From Endozoicomonas sp. SCSIO W0465 (GTDB taxonomy: Bacteria > Pseudomonadota > Gammaproteobacteria > Pseudomonadales > Endozoicomonadaceae), in contig NZ_CP092417.1 in NCBI RefSeq assembly GCF_023716865.1, positions 846,001-910,000 of the forward strand: a stretch of DNA of 64,000 nucleotides, read 5' to 3'. Shown here piece by piece: positions 38,946-47,989 of the stretch; positions within the stretch are counted from its first letter, which is position 1; each line of letters opens with the position of its first letter. Both the position numbers and the translations under genes were made by a program. Under the pieces are notes generated by a model. That model was not told the DNA's origin, made no database searches, and saw only the letters and a list, made by a program, of their open reading frames with translations.

Positions 38946-40196
38946 TCACTGCGATTGTTTAATCACGGTCTGAAAAATTTCACCAAAGCGTTTTGCCCAG
39001 GCGGTTTCATCATGGACGCCATCGGCAATCACCTGGTGTTGCAGTGATATACCGGCGTCGTTCAATGCAGCTACCATGGCGTGGTGACCTTGCAACCACT
39101 CATCTGGTCCCCAGGGGCCAACGGTCTCCTGGCCACCCATATCAAGATAGAGGCGGGCATCATTTGCAAAACCGTTTTTCCGGAAATACTCCCGTAACTG
39201 TTTGCCGCCGTAGTGGTCACTGGTGGCGTGGGACAGGGCCAGGCCGGTACCAAACACACCGGGGCGATAGCTCATGGCGTAGAGGGTGATATAGCCTCCC
39301 ATGGATGAACCCATTAACGTACGATCGGCCGGGTTGCTGCTGATGTTGTATTGTTTTTCCAGCCGGGGGATCAGTGTGTCCACGACAAAATCCACCGTTT
39401 CATTGCCCCGTGCATGTACTTTGCCGACGGTTGGGTGGGTCCAGTCAAGGCCGCTGTATTCAACATAGCGGGACAGGGCGTCGCTGGGGCTGTCAAAGCC
39501 GATGACCACATAATCCTCCCCCAACGCGGTCAGGGTTTCATCCAGCTGCCACTCCATGCCGTAGCCGGCGGTCTGTTTATCAAACAGGTTCTGGCCATCC
39601 CAGGCGTAGATGACCGGGTAGGCTTCCTTGCGACTAGCGTCGTGGTTTTCCGGCAGCCAGATGCGAATGGTTCGTTCACCTTTATTTTGCGGGAAAGTGG
39701 TGGTGAGGGTTTCCAGTTTGCCAACCAGGGTTGGGCTGCTACCCAGAGAACCGCCTTCAAGATCCGCCCACTTATCAATAGTCAGCATGATGGTTTGCTT
39801 CTCTCCAGTGAATTGCACGTTGCGATTCGGGGCATCGTAGCGGTCATTATCAATCTCTACTGAACTCCAGTCGCCACGGGTAAATTTAAATAGATGAATA
39901 TCGCCCGGTTTGTCAAATGACAGTTCGTGGCTGTAACTACCATTGCCGTTATCTTTCAGAATGACCTCCTTGTGCTGATGACCGCCGGCGTGCCACTGGT
40001 TCATGGTGCCTGCCAGATAAACCGGATCACCTTGCGGGTGGTTATCGGGTAATGAGGTAACACACAGCATAACGGACTGGCTGGCTTTGGGCTCAGGGCA
40101 TAATGATTCGGGCGCAACCGGTGTGGTGGCATTCTGGCAGCCAGAGAGCAGGGAGACCACCAGGGGCAGGGTACACAGTGAGAATTTGTTTTTCAT
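38946..40196 (-). CDS. lipoprotein esterase/hydrolase with N-terminal CBM-like module
   Basis: About 416 residues from ATG 40196 (MKNKFSLCTLPLVVSLLSGC). The lipobox LSGC fixes this start over an upstream in-frame codon at 40244. Residues ~45-140 (VMLCVTSLPDNHPQGDPVYLAGTMNQWHAG in two parts) look like a starch-binding/CBM20-48-type beta domain with the NxW pattern. Then comes an alpha/beta-hydrolase of the Fes/esterase-D type (Pfam Esterase) with nucleophile Ser in GSSMGGY and probable His in DGVHDETAW. It is anchored in the envelope. It lies 120 bp downstream of lamB on the same strand and probably shares its transcript. This suggests action on acylated or complexed glucans taken up through LamB. 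The true substrate is unknown. Confidence 0.78.
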   Translation of the reverse strand: MKNKFSLCTLPLVVSLLSGCQNATTPVAPESLCPEPKASQSVMLCVTSLPDNHPQGDPVYLAGTMNQWHAGGHQHKEVILKDNGNGSYSHELSFDKPGDIHLFKFTRGDWSSVEIDNDRYDAPNRNVQFTGEKQTIMLTIDKWADLEGGSLGSSPTLVGKLETLTTTFPQNKGERTIRIWLPENHDASRKEAYPVIYAWDGQNLFDKQTAGYGMEWQLDETLTALGEDYVVIGFDSPSDALSRYVEYSGLDWTHPTVGKVHARGNETVDFVVDTLIPRLEKQYNISSNPADRTLMGSSMGGYITLYAMSYRPGVFGTGLALSHATSDHYGGKQLREYFRKNGFANDARLYLDMGGQETVGPWGPDEWLQGHHAMVAALNDAGISLQHQVIADGVHDETAWAKRFGEIFQTVIKQSQ

Positions 40197-40266
40197 GGGG
40201 CATTCACGAAAAGACGGAGCAGCGGCTCCGTCAAATAAACACAATCACAGGAATGGGAATTCAGGA

Positions 40267-40292
40267 CTGCAGCCATTGGCATATGGCTGCAG
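40267..40292. terminator. hairpin after lamB
   Basis: Perfect 10-bp stem CTGCAGCCAT/ATGGCTGCAG, 24 bp past the lamB stop and before the esterase start. It has no U tract on the lamB strand, so it is more likely partial attenuation or 3'-end protection than a full stop. Confidence 0.4.
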
Positions 40293-40315
40293 GTTTTACG
40301 CAGAAATTGGGTAAA

Positions 40316-41701
40316 TTAGAACCAGATTTCTGCTTCCACACCAAACTGGAAGGTGTTGCTGTCATTGTCGGAGTCACTACCCCAACCATTCTTATCGGCC
40401 CACTCGTTGCTATCATCTCTAGACAGATAGGTTATGAAAGGCTTGATCTGTGGACGACCGAAGTAGTCCGAGTTAACGGTAAAAACAGCGGCAACTTCAG
40501 CAGTGTAGAAGTTGATCTTGTTTTCAGACTGATTGTCTTTTCCGTCTTTATCTTTGCCCCAGTAGCTCTTTTCATAACCATAAGAGCCAGTGAATTCCCA
40601 ACGGAAGTTGTCGTTAACTTTGTAAGTTGGGCGAACGGCCATCAGCAAGCGGTCAACGGTATCACCTTCAGCGGCAGCGTTAGAACCCAGTCCCCAGATT
40701 TTGTCACCGTGCAGGTAGACGATTTCAGAACCCATTTGCCAGCGATCATTGATATTCATCACACCGTAAGAAGTGAAGAAGATGCTGGTGCCTTCATCAC
40801 TGTCAGTGGTGGAAGTGCCACCACTCCACTGTCCAAAGTTGACACCACGGTTAGCCGCCAGGCCCTGACCGTATGCCAGTGCTGTTGTGGTCCAGCCATC
40901 CAGTCCGTAATAGTCACGTTTGTAGGTAATTGCTGCACCAACACCATCGGTGGCTTCATTGGCCGCATAGTTGTCGCTGTCACCAGCTGTCATCAGTTTG
41001 AGGTCAAAGTTAAAGCTGCCGCCCAGCGCGCTGTGGTTATAACTGTAAAGGTCTAAAGAGTGGATAGTTTTGCCATCAGGCTTTTCATTTCCTGCACCTG
41101 GGTCAACAGAGACAACAGCAATACCATTGCCGTTTTGCTCATAACCAAAGCCTACACCAGAAGACTGCTTCCAGAACTCACCAGACAAAAGGGCTTGTTC
41201 ACGGTTCAAATAACGGCGACCAGCCCAGATTTCTGCATTTTCTGGCAGGTAGCTCATACCACCCAGGCGAATGAATGCTTCCTTGATTTCAAAGTTGCCT
41301 TCGTAACTATTATCTTTACCACTGTCTTCACTGCCACTAGAAGAGTAGAAGCTGGAGTCGCCATTACCATACTCCGCACGCACGCCCAGCTGAGACCATA
41401 CACCATTCTGGAAAGTGGTGTTTTTGCTGACGTTGAATTCAACTTGGTTAGCATTCTTGCCAGTTGTACCTGCTACATTGTAGTCAGGTTTGCCATATTC
41501 ATTACCGGTAGATGTACCGTTTTCATTCACCCGCCAGCCAGCACGGATATAACCGTTTACCTGCCAGCCATCGGTCAGGATGTCAGTGGGCTTCAGATTC
41601 AGAGTTTCAGTGGTGGTTTCACTGGCCATTGCATTGCCGGAAAGCAGTACGGCAGCGATGGCACCAGCCAGTGGCAGAATTCTTGCTTTGGTCACAACCA
41701 A
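40316..41701 (-). CDS. lamB: maltoporin (LamB family)
   Basis: 461 residues. The signal peptide is AGAIAAVLLSGNAMA. The mature chain is rich in aromatic and Gly beta strands and ends EIWF, the terminal Phe signal for barrel assembly. The segments GYIRAGWRVNENG, RLGGMSYLPENAEIWAGRRYLNREQ and KPFITYLSRDDSNEW match the LamB porin family (18-stranded trimeric channel for maltodextrins). It is transcribed divergently from the LacI-type regulator. An operator candidate lies about 100 bp upstream. Confidence 0.9.
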   Translation of the reverse strand: MVVTKARILPLAGAIAAVLLSGNAMASETTTETLNLKPTDILTDGWQVNGYIRAGWRVNENGTSTGNEYGKPDYNVAGTTGKNANQVEFNVSKNTTFQNGVWSQLGVRAEYGNGDSSFYSSSGSEDSGKDNSYEGNFEIKEAFIRLGGMSYLPENAEIWAGRRYLNREQALLSGEFWKQSSGVGFGYEQNGNGIAVVSVDPGAGNEKPDGKTIHSLDLYSYNHSALGGSFNFDLKLMTAGDSDNYAANEATDGVGAAITYKRDYYGLDGWTTTALAYGQGLAANRGVNFGQWSGGTSTTDSDEGTSIFFTSYGVMNINDRWQMGSEIVYLHGDKIWGLGSNAAAEGDTVDRLLMAVRPTYKVNDNFRWEFTGSYGYEKSYWGKDKDGKDNQSENKINFYTAEVAAVFTVNSDYFGRPQIKPFITYLSRDDSNEWADKNGWGSDSDNDSNTFQFGVEAEIWF

Positions 41702-41801
41702 ATTCCTTCAAGTGTGTTGTTGTGTATTCGCCATCTTGCCTGCTGCAGTCCCCCCTGAAACAAAATAAATCGTCCAGAATCTGTCAGCAGACGTTACAAC
41801 G

Positions 41802-41816
41802 TGTTGACGTTTTACA
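41802..41816. promoter_or_regulatory. LacI-family operator candidate (lamB)
   Basis: TGTTGACGTTTTACA. The right half is identical to that of the glgB site. Confidence 0.5.
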
Positions 41817-41907
41817 GGCAGTGGGATTTTTTGGCATTTGTGGGGTGAAGAGCAATATGAAAAGGTTTTTAGAAGAAGTTGTTCGTCTATTGATCTGCGT
41901 CTTTTGA

Positions 41908-41921
41908 TGAAAACGGCAAAC
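41908..41921. promoter_or_regulatory. weak LacI-family operator candidate (regulator gene)
   Basis: TGAAAACGGCAAAC. The left half matches the amylase and malM sites and the right half is degenerate. It lies 83 bp before the regulator start and could serve autoregulation. Confidence 0.3.
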
Positions 41922-42004
41922 AAAATATATTATCAGCAATCGTTATATCGCGAATAAACGTCAGTTATTTGATAGAGGGATAAATCCCTTTGGGAAGGAA
42001 TCAA

Positions 42005-43027
42005 GTGTCTGGGCAATCAACCATTCTCCAGGTGGCAGCACTGGCCGGTTTATCCATTGCAACCGTCAGTCGGGTGCTCAATGGCGGCAAATACGTTTCA
42101 GAAAGTACCCGCGAGAAGGTATTGGCAGCAGCGCAAGAGCTGAACTATCAACCCAATTATATGGCCCGGCAGTTGCACGGGCAGGATGCCTTTGTGGTGG
42201 GGGTTGTGCTGGGGCTGGACCTGGGCACTATTTCACCCTTTGCCTTAAAGGTGTATGAGGCACTGAAGATTGAGCTGGAGCGGCAGGGGTACCGGGTCAA
42301 GCGGGTGAAGTTTTCCCCTGAAGGTGAGCTGATGACGGTGGCCAAAGCCTATATTGGCATTGGCTTGCACCATGATGATCCCCGTTATCAGCAGGTTCAG
42401 GCCCAGGAGGCTCCCTATGTGAGTATCGGTGATGTGCGGGAGGATCATTTCTGGGTGGCTTCTAATGATGAACAGGGTGGTTTTCTGGCGACTACGCACC
42501 TGCTGGGGAATGGCTGTCGTACTATTTATTATGTGTGTCTGCACAGTGACCATGCGGTTTCGGGCATGCGTTACCAGGGCTATCGCAAGGCGATGCTGGA
42601 AGCCGGCCTGATTCCCTCAGAAGCCATAGAAATATCCGTGGATACCGGTCTTCCGGCATTAGACAGTTATCGTCGTATACGCGGTATGCTGGAATCCGGA
42701 ATCAAGCCCGATGCCTTTGTCGCTTTTTCTGACATTGTTGCCACCGGTATTTCCATGGCACTGGCGGATACCGGTAAGCGGGTACCGGATGATGTCCAGG
42801 TGGTGGGTTACGATGGTATCGATGATGATCGCTATCATTCACTGACAACGGTGCGACAGGATATAGAAAGCATTGCCGTTCAGGGAGCCGAGTTGGTGAT
42901 GGAGGCCATCAAGCAACAGCCGCCCAGAGGTTGCTGGCTGGATATCTTCTTGCGCCGTGGCCAGACCACAAGGGGAATTGACGATGAGCGCTGTGGTGGC
43001 GTTGCAATGATTAGTGATAATCCATAG
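42005..43027 (+). CDS. LacI-family transcriptional regulator of the mal/glg locus (MalR-like)
   Basis: About 340 residues. GTG 42005 is preferred (AAGGAA 7 bp upstream). TTG 41990 would add five residues. The helix-turn-helix is at residues ~5-27 (ILQVAALAGLSIATVSRVLN), followed by the LacI hinge (NYQPNYMARQL) and a periplasmic-binding-like sensor domain (VVGVVLGL to VVGYDGIDDDRYHSLTTV). It sits between lamB and malE, where a maltodextrin-responsive repressor is expected. Enteric bacteria use the activator MalT instead. LacI-type MalR control is known in other gammaproteobacteria. Seven operator-like sites in this locus support the role. The effector is unknown. Confidence 0.85.
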   Translation: MSGQSTILQVAALAGLSIATVSRVLNGGKYVSESTREKVLAAAQELNYQPNYMARQLHGQDAFVVGVVLGLDLGTISPFALKVYEALKIELERQGYRVKRVKFSPEGELMTVAKAYIGIGLHHDDPRYQQVQAQEAPYVSIGDVREDHFWVASNDEQGGFLATTHLLGNGCRTIYYVCLHSDHAVSGMRYQGYRKAMLEAGLIPSEAIEISVDTGLPALDSYRRIRGMLESGIKPDAFVAFSDIVATGISMALADTGKRVPDDVQVVGYDGIDDDRYHSLTTVRQDIESIAVQGAELVMEAIKQQPPRGCWLDIFLRRGQTTRGIDDERCGGVAMISDNP

Positions 43028-43195
43028 CTAGGAGCCTGTCGGACTTAAGGCTGTCCTACTGCGGTTGCGATAAATTGGTCTAAAAATTCCTGCTTCTTCG
43101 TCAAATAGCCCTGCTATTCTCCTCAGAATCAGAAATTTTTATCCTCAATTTCTCGCAATCCTCGCTACGGACGCTTAAGTCCGACAGGCTCCTAG
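43028..43195. mobile_element. MITE-2, palindromic 168-bp element
   Basis: CTAGGAGCCTGTCGGACTTA... at the left is matched exactly, inverted, at the right (...TAAGTCCGACAGGCTCCTAG). The arms are 22 bp and perfect, and the interior is non-coding. The outermost CTAG may be a target duplication or part of the arms. It follows the regulator stop by one base. A partial copy is at 59042-59096. Confidence 0.8.
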
Positions 43196-43273
43196 TGCAA
43201 AAAGCGCTAATACCCATACAGCCAGCTCCCTCGCTCCAATGCTCTGGAGGGTGTCGCAAAACCCTCAGGACAC

Positions 43274-43436
43274 CTCGTTCCCACGCTTTTAGGCCCTGTG
43301 GGTCCCGCGTGGGAATGCATACGGATCTGGCAGCAGGAGAAAGAGCCACTGCCTGGTAGGGTTTTCGGGGGCTCCATGCGAGTATGGTATTTGTGGCGGG
43401 ATCGGTATGCATTCCCACGCGGAGCATGGGAACGAG
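43274..43436. repeat. REP-pair element, copy E
   Basis: Arms CTCGTTCCCACGCTTTTAGG (expanded as in copy D) and the inverted partner ending CATGGGAACGAG, around the conserved core of copies B, C and G. It is followed by a 10-bp tandem repeat (GTCCGGAGTG, about three units) at 43439-43467. Confidence 0.85.
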
Positions 43437-43472
43437 ATGTCCGGAGTGTCCGGAGTGTCCGGAGGGTTGCAC

Positions 43473-43620
43473 CTCGTTCCCACGGTCCCCCGTGGGAATG
43501 CATACCGGGCCTCTGTGGAACAGTGGGTCTCCATTAAACTCTCATGATTCCGGGCATAAATAGATTGTTTTGCATCTGGCAGGCTCCGGTATGCATTCCC
43601 ACGCAGAGCATGGGAACGAG
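43473..43620. repeat. REP-pair element, copy F
   Basis: Arms CTCGTTCCCACGGTCCCCCG and GCATTCCCACGCAGAGCATG with a different core. It is directly adjacent to copy E, so the regulator-malE gap holds two elements in tandem. Confidence 0.8.
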
Positions 43621-43655
43621 GGGTCTGGCTGTATGGGTATTATCGCCTTTCTGCA

Positions 43656-44090
43656 CTAGTCCCTGTGTAGGTGTTGCTCTGCTTGCAGCTGAGGTTGGTT
43701 GATGTGAACAACGGAGTTGGACTGTAAAGTTACCTCTCTTTCAATGAGGCTCGCCTCCATCCTGTACATCACTTCGGAAGCGAAACAGCAGGTTGCACCA
43801 CTCAGACCACCTAAAACCGGCTGGCCAAAGTACTGCCCGACCACACAACCGAAACAGCAACCAAGCAGCATGTTGACTTTAGTAGGCAGCAATGGAGGCA
43901 TATGAAGAACAGGTCGATGACAAACTTCACCGGGATTGGATTGATTATTCATAGATGCAGTATTCATGGATGCAGTAACTGTTTTCCTTAAATTACATAG
44001 ACATTCGATAATTGTTCGACATTGTTTGATATGAAAAGTTCCTGTGCTGCCCTGTAAACGTTTTTCGATTTTTTTCCACGGCTGATTCAT
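43656..44090 (-). CDS. hypothetical small protein with Gly/Cys-rich hydrophobic segment
   Basis: 144 residues from ATG 44090, or about 103 from an internal ATG (MNTASMNNQSNPG). It has no recognised family. A hydrophobic, glycine-rich stretch (MLLGCCFGCVVGQYFGQPVL) of about 35 residues could form a membrane hairpin. The rest is polar. It lies in the regulator-malE gap, divergent from malE. No clear ribosome site was seen. It may be spurious. Confidence 0.3.
   Translation of the reverse strand: MNQPWKKIEKRLQGSTGTFHIKQCRTIIECLCNLRKTVTASMNTASMNNQSNPGEVCHRPVLHMPPLLPTKVNMLLGCCFGCVVGQYFGQPVLGGLSGATCCFASEVMYRMEASLIEREVTLQSNSVVHINQPQLQAEQHLHRD
44053..44066. promoter_or_regulatory. LacI-family operator candidate (malE)
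   Basis: TGTAAACGTTTTTC, 161 bp before the malE start. Confidence 0.5.
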
Positions 44091-44226
44091 TGATTATAGG
44101 GACGATTTGACGGATCTGGCCGGTCGCAGAGTACCTTCGCAGAGTACCCTGCGCTGGCTTGCTAACGAAGTTGAACAGTAGTTAACACTAATAACCCGGG
44201 GGATCCGGGGTTGCTGGAGATTGAAG

Positions 44227-45411
44227 ATGATGAAGAAAACGGTTGCCGCAGCGGTTGCTTCCGCACTGGCTATCTCCATGGGGGCAAGCACCGCCATGGC
44301 GTTCTCTGATGACGAACTGGTGGTGTGGATCGGAGGAGATAAAGCTTACAACGGTATGGAAACTGTGGGTAAGCGCTTTGAAGAAGATCTGGGTGTCAAG
44401 GTGAAGGTTGAGATTCCTGAGAATCTGACCGACCGTTTCCAGCAGGCTGCTGCCACCGGTAAAGGTCCGGACATCGTTCTGTGGGCACACGACCGTTTCG
44501 GTGAGTGGGCACAGTCTGGTCTGCTGGCACCGGTCAAGCCATCTGATAAGGTAAAGGCGGATATCGAAGCCAAAGGCTGGCAGGCTACTTCCCATAATGG
44601 CAACATCTACGGTTATCCGGTGGCCATGGAAGCGATCAGTCTTATTTACAACAAGGACATCATCAAAACGGCGCCAGCCTCTTTTGAAGAGATGTTTGAT
44701 CTGAAAAAAGAGCTGGATAAGAAAGATATCACCACTATCATGTGGGACCAGGTTCAGCCTTACTTCACTACGCCGATGCTGGCCTCCAACGGCGGTTACG
44801 TATTCAAGGAAGTACCCGGTGGCTACGACGTGGCTGATATCGGCCTGAACAGTGCCGGTGCCATCAAAGGTGGCAAGATGCTGGCCAAAATCATCGATGA
44901 GGGCGTGATGCCACGGGGCGTTGACTACGGTGTGATGGAAGCCGGCTTCAACAAGGGTGAAGTGGCCATGATGATCTCCGGTCCATGGGCCTGGGCCAAC
45001 CTGGAAAAGAGCAAAATCAACTACGGTGTTGCACCACTGCCTTCTATCGACGGTAGCCCATCCCGTGCGTTTGTTGGTGTCTGGGCCGCTGCTCTGAATA
45101 ACGCTTCGCCAAACCAGGAACTGGCGAAAGAGTTTATTGAGAGCTACGTCCTCACCGAGGAAGGTCTGGCAACCCTGAACAACGACAAGCCGCTCGGTGC
45201 TGTTGCTCACAAGGCTTACATGAAGAAGCTGGCTGTGGACCCACGTATTGAAGCCACCTACCAGAACGTGATGAACGGTCTGCTGATGCCTAACGTTCCG
45301 GAAATGGGCAAGTTCTGGTCGGCTACCCAGTCTGCCCTGACCAATATCACCACCGGTCAGGAATCCGTTGAAGTAGCGCTGAACGACGCTGTCAAGCTGA
45401 TTGCCAACTAA
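44227..45411 (+). CDS. malE: maltose/maltodextrin-binding protein
   Basis: 394 residues. ATG 44227 is chosen because GGAGA ends 6 bp upstream. A TTG 6 bp earlier is less likely. The signal peptide is KKTVAAAVASALAISMGASTAMAF. The mature chain follows E. coli MalE closely: LVVWIGGDKAYNGMETVGKR, VKVEIPENLTDRFQQAAATG, GPDIVLWAHDRFGEWAQSGL, GYPVAMEAISLIYNKD and MMISGPWAWANL, all known maltodextrin-binding segments. It is periplasmic and delivers substrate to MalFGK2. First gene of malEFG(K)Q, with an operator candidate upstream. Confidence 0.97.
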   Translation: MMKKTVAAAVASALAISMGASTAMAFSDDELVVWIGGDKAYNGMETVGKRFEEDLGVKVKVEIPENLTDRFQQAAATGKGPDIVLWAHDRFGEWAQSGLLAPVKPSDKVKADIEAKGWQATSHNGNIYGYPVAMEAISLIYNKDIIKTAPASFEEMFDLKKELDKKDITTIMWDQVQPYFTTPMLASNGGYVFKEVPGGYDVADIGLNSAGAIKGGKMLAKIIDEGVMPRGVDYGVMEAGFNKGEVAMMISGPWAWANLEKSKINYGVAPLPSIDGSPSRAFVGVWAAALNNASPNQELAKEFIESYVLTEEGLATLNNDKPLGAVAHKAYMKKLAVDPRIEATYQNVMNGLLMPNVPEMGKFWSATQSALTNITTGQESVEVALNDAVKLIAN

Positions 45412-45465
45412 AAAATGCAACACGAGGTGTAACGCAGGCTCACATTGACGTGACCCGTTACATCT

Positions 45466-45490
45466 GCCGGTCGTCATTCAGATGACCGGC
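45466..45490 (+). other. malE-malF intergenic hairpin
   Basis: GCCGGTCGTC/GATGACCGGC stem with one mismatch and a 5-base loop, in the 107-bp gap after malE. The enteric malE-malF gap likewise carries hairpins that stabilise malE mRNA and lower malF expression. The same role is inferred here. Confidence 0.5.
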
Positions 45491-45518
45491 TTGAAACCCT
45501 CCCGGAGAGAGAAATACC

Positions 45519-47051
45519 ATGACCATACCCGCCAATGTCAGATTATTGTTGTCTGGCAACGGGCCAAAGTGGGCGCTTGTTGCCCTGATTGATCTAGCCC
45601 TGCTTTACGTTATTGCCCTGCTGTATTTCCAGGGTGAAATACTTTTCCCATTAACCCTGCTGGTTCTGGGCAGCCTGGGTACATGGATTTTTACCAGCAA
45701 GCGCGGTTACAGCTATCGCTACGTGTATCCCTGTTTGCTGGGCATTATCATGTTTATTGTTTTTCCCATGGCGTATACCTTTAGTATTTCGTTTACGAAT
45801 TACGGTTCTGCCAATATTCTGAGCCTTGAGCGGGTCAAGGAAATTCACCTGAATAAACTGGTAAAAACAGGCGACCATACCTACACGCTGGCTCTTTTTC
45901 GTGATGACGATCAGTTTCAACTGCAACTGACTGATAAAAACGACAGTAAAAGTATTTATACCTCCGACACTTTTGTGCTCAATGGTGACCTGACAGAGGT
46001 TTCTGCCCGTTCAGGTGCCTACGCAAAGGGTAACAAACTGTCCATGCGGGAGGTGGTGAAGCAGCGTTCGGCCCTGGGTTCTGTGGCCGTTATCCTGGAA
46101 GACGATACTCGTCTGGTGATGTCGTCCCTGCGTGAATTTGCGGCGATGGCGCCGCAGTATCGGGAGCAGTCAAACGACTATCTGGTTGATATTAAAAGCG
46201 GTGAGATCCTGCGCCCGGATATGACCACGGGGTTTTATTTGACCGAAGCGGGTGAGCAGGTTGCACCCGGTTTCTCTGTGTATATTGGTGGCGAAAATTA
46301 CTCTCAACTGGTCACAGACAAAGGTATCCGTGAGCCGTTTTTCAAGATTTTTGTCTGGACTGTGGTGTTTTCAGCGGGCAGCGTGCTGTTCTGTCTGGTG
46401 ATCGGCCTGTTGCTGGCGAACCTGATGCAATGGGAACCACTGAGAGAACGGGGAATTTACCGGGTGCTGCTGATCCTGCCTTATGCCGTGCCGGCGTTTA
46501 TTTCCATTCTTATTTTCAAGTGCCTGTTTAACCAGAACTTCGGTGAGATCAACATGATCCTGGAAGGGCTGTTTGGCATCAGTCCGGAGTGGATGACCAA
46601 CCCGGCCTTTGCCAGGGCCATGATTCTGATCGTCAACACCTGGCTTGGCTACCCCTATATGATGATCGTTTGTATGGGACTGCTGAAAGCGATTCCGGAG
46701 GATCTGTATGAAGCCTCTGCCATTGACGGTGCCAACCCGGTCCATAACCTGCTCTATATAACACTGCCCAATATTGCCAAACCGCTGGCGCCGATCCTGA
46801 TTGCCAGTTTTGCCTTTAACTTCAATAACTTCGTACTGATTGACCTGTTGACTGCGGGCGGCCCCATGATGCCGGGCACCACCACTGCAGCAGGCTTCAC
46901 GGATTTGCTGGTGAACTTCACCTTCCGTACGGCATTCGTCGCAGGACAGGACTTTGGTCTTGCCTCAGCTATTGCCACGATGATCTTCCTGATCGTCGGA
47001 TTTATCTCCTGGGTTAACCTCAGGGCCACCCGCAGCTCACAGGAGTATTGA
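45519..47051 (+). CDS. malF: maltodextrin ABC transporter permease MalF
   Basis: 510 residues, ATG after GGAGAGAG. N-terminal membrane helices lie at ~15-95, followed by the long periplasmic P2-type loop (~95-270) that is specific to enteric-type MalF and contacts MalE. Further helices start at FKIFVWTVVFSAGSVLFCLV. The EAA coupling loop EDLYEASAIDGANPVHNLLY contacts MalK. The stop TGA overlaps the malG start by one base. Confidence 0.96.
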   Translation: MTIPANVRLLLSGNGPKWALVALIDLALLYVIALLYFQGEILFPLTLLVLGSLGTWIFTSKRGYSYRYVYPCLLGIIMFIVFPMAYTFSISFTNYGSANILSLERVKEIHLNKLVKTGDHTYTLALFRDDDQFQLQLTDKNDSKSIYTSDTFVLNGDLTEVSARSGAYAKGNKLSMREVVKQRSALGSVAVILEDDTRLVMSSLREFAAMAPQYREQSNDYLVDIKSGEILRPDMTTGFYLTEAGEQVAPGFSVYIGGENYSQLVTDKGIREPFFKIFVWTVVFSAGSVLFCLVIGLLLANLMQWEPLRERGIYRVLLILPYAVPAFISILIFKCLFNQNFGEINMILEGLFGISPEWMTNPAFARAMILIVNTWLGYPYMMIVCMGLLKAIPEDLYEASAIDGANPVHNLLYITLPNIAKPLAPILIASFAFNFNNFVLIDLLTAGGPMMPGTTTAAGFTDLLVNFTFRTAFVAGQDFGLASAIATMIFLIVGFISWVNLRATRSSQEY

Positions 47052-47944
47052 TGATGGCAATGGTACAACCACGAAACCTGAAATATCGGGTATGGGCGGC
47101 GCGGATCGTTATGGTTCTGCTGCTGTGTCTGGTGATGTTTCCGTTTTTGATGATTATTTCGGTCTCTTTTCGCACCGGTAACTTTGCCACGGGGAGTTTG
47201 ATTCCGGAAAATCCCAGTCTGGAACACTGGGCGATGGTATTGGGATTTGAGTACACCACAGCGGATGGTACAGTGGTTCAGCCAACGTTTCCGGTGCTGA
47301 CCTGGTTGTGGAACTCCCTGAAAGTCAGCTTTACCACCTCGGCGCTGATCCTGATGCTATCCACAACCGGCGCTTATGCCTTTGCCCGGTTGCGTTTCCG
47401 TTTCAAGAACCATCTGCTCACCAGCATGATGATTCTGCAGATGTTCCCGGCAGTATTGGCCCTGGTGGCTTTCCACGCTTTCTTTAACAAATTGGGCAGT
47501 GTGGTGCCATGGCTGGGGTTGAATACCCACAGCGCCCTGGTGATGTCCTATCTGGGCGGTATCACCATGCACATCTGGCTGATCAAAGGTTATTTCGAAA
47601 GTATTGATGTGGCCCTGGAAGAGTCTGCCTACATCGACGGTGCCAGCCCCTGGCAGGCATTCCGATATATCCTGCTGCCTCTGTCTGTGCCTATTCTGGC
47701 GGTTGTTTTTGTACTGTCGTTTATCGGTGTAATTGGTGAGTACCCGATTGCATCTGTGCTGCTCCAGGGCGTTGAACAGCTGACCCTGGCCGTTGGGATG
47801 AAACAGTTCCTTTATGCCCAGAACTACCTCTGGGGTGATTTTGCCGCTGCCGCCATTTTGACCGGTATGCCCATTACTGTCGTCTTCCTGATGGCCCAGC
47901 GTTATCTGGTCAACGGTTTGACGGCCGGTGGTGTGAAAGGTTAA
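47051..47944 (+). CDS. malG: maltodextrin ABC transporter permease MalG
   Basis: About 297 residues. ATG 47051 shares its A with the malF stop (TGATG), and AGGAG lies 5 bp upstream. Six-helix permease with EAA loop ALEESAYIDGASPWQAFRYI. It ends in VKG. The C-terminal tail of enteric MalG inserts into MalE or the MalF cavity. Downstream, before the intron, are 45 bp of the original malG-malK spacer. Confidence 0.96.
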   Translation: MMAMVQPRNLKYRVWAARIVMVLLLCLVMFPFLMIISVSFRTGNFATGSLIPENPSLEHWAMVLGFEYTTADGTVVQPTFPVLTWLWNSLKVSFTTSALILMLSTTGAYAFARLRFRFKNHLLTSMMILQMFPAVLALVAFHAFFNKLGSVVPWLGLNTHSALVMSYLGGITMHIWLIKGYFESIDVALEESAYIDGASPWQAFRYILLPLSVPILAVVFVLSFIGVIGEYPIASVLLQGVEQLTLAVGMKQFLYAQNYLWGDFAAAAILTGMPITVVFLMAQRYLVNGLTAGGVKG

Positions 47945-47989
47945 CGGATATACCGTTTACCAGAGAAAGGTTTACAAGATAAACGCTTA

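Larger units (their letters stand above)
41702..42004. promoter_or_regulatory. divergent lamB / regulator control region
   Basis: About 300 bp without a supported gene. It contains operator candidates at 41802-41816 (TGTTGACGTTTTACA) and, weaker, at 41908-41921 (TGAAAACGGCAAAC). No confident promoter boxes. Confidence 0.55.

Noticed and set aside
43101..43503. Several overlapping open frames on the minus strand between the regulator and malE
   Set aside because: They read through MITE-2 and two REP-pair copies (residues such as SAWECIPIPPQIPYSHGAPE) and recur wherever the repeat occurs.
44188..45477. 429-residue open frame on the minus strand
   Set aside because: Antisense to malE, which is unmistakable. 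The frame arises from codon bias of the real gene.
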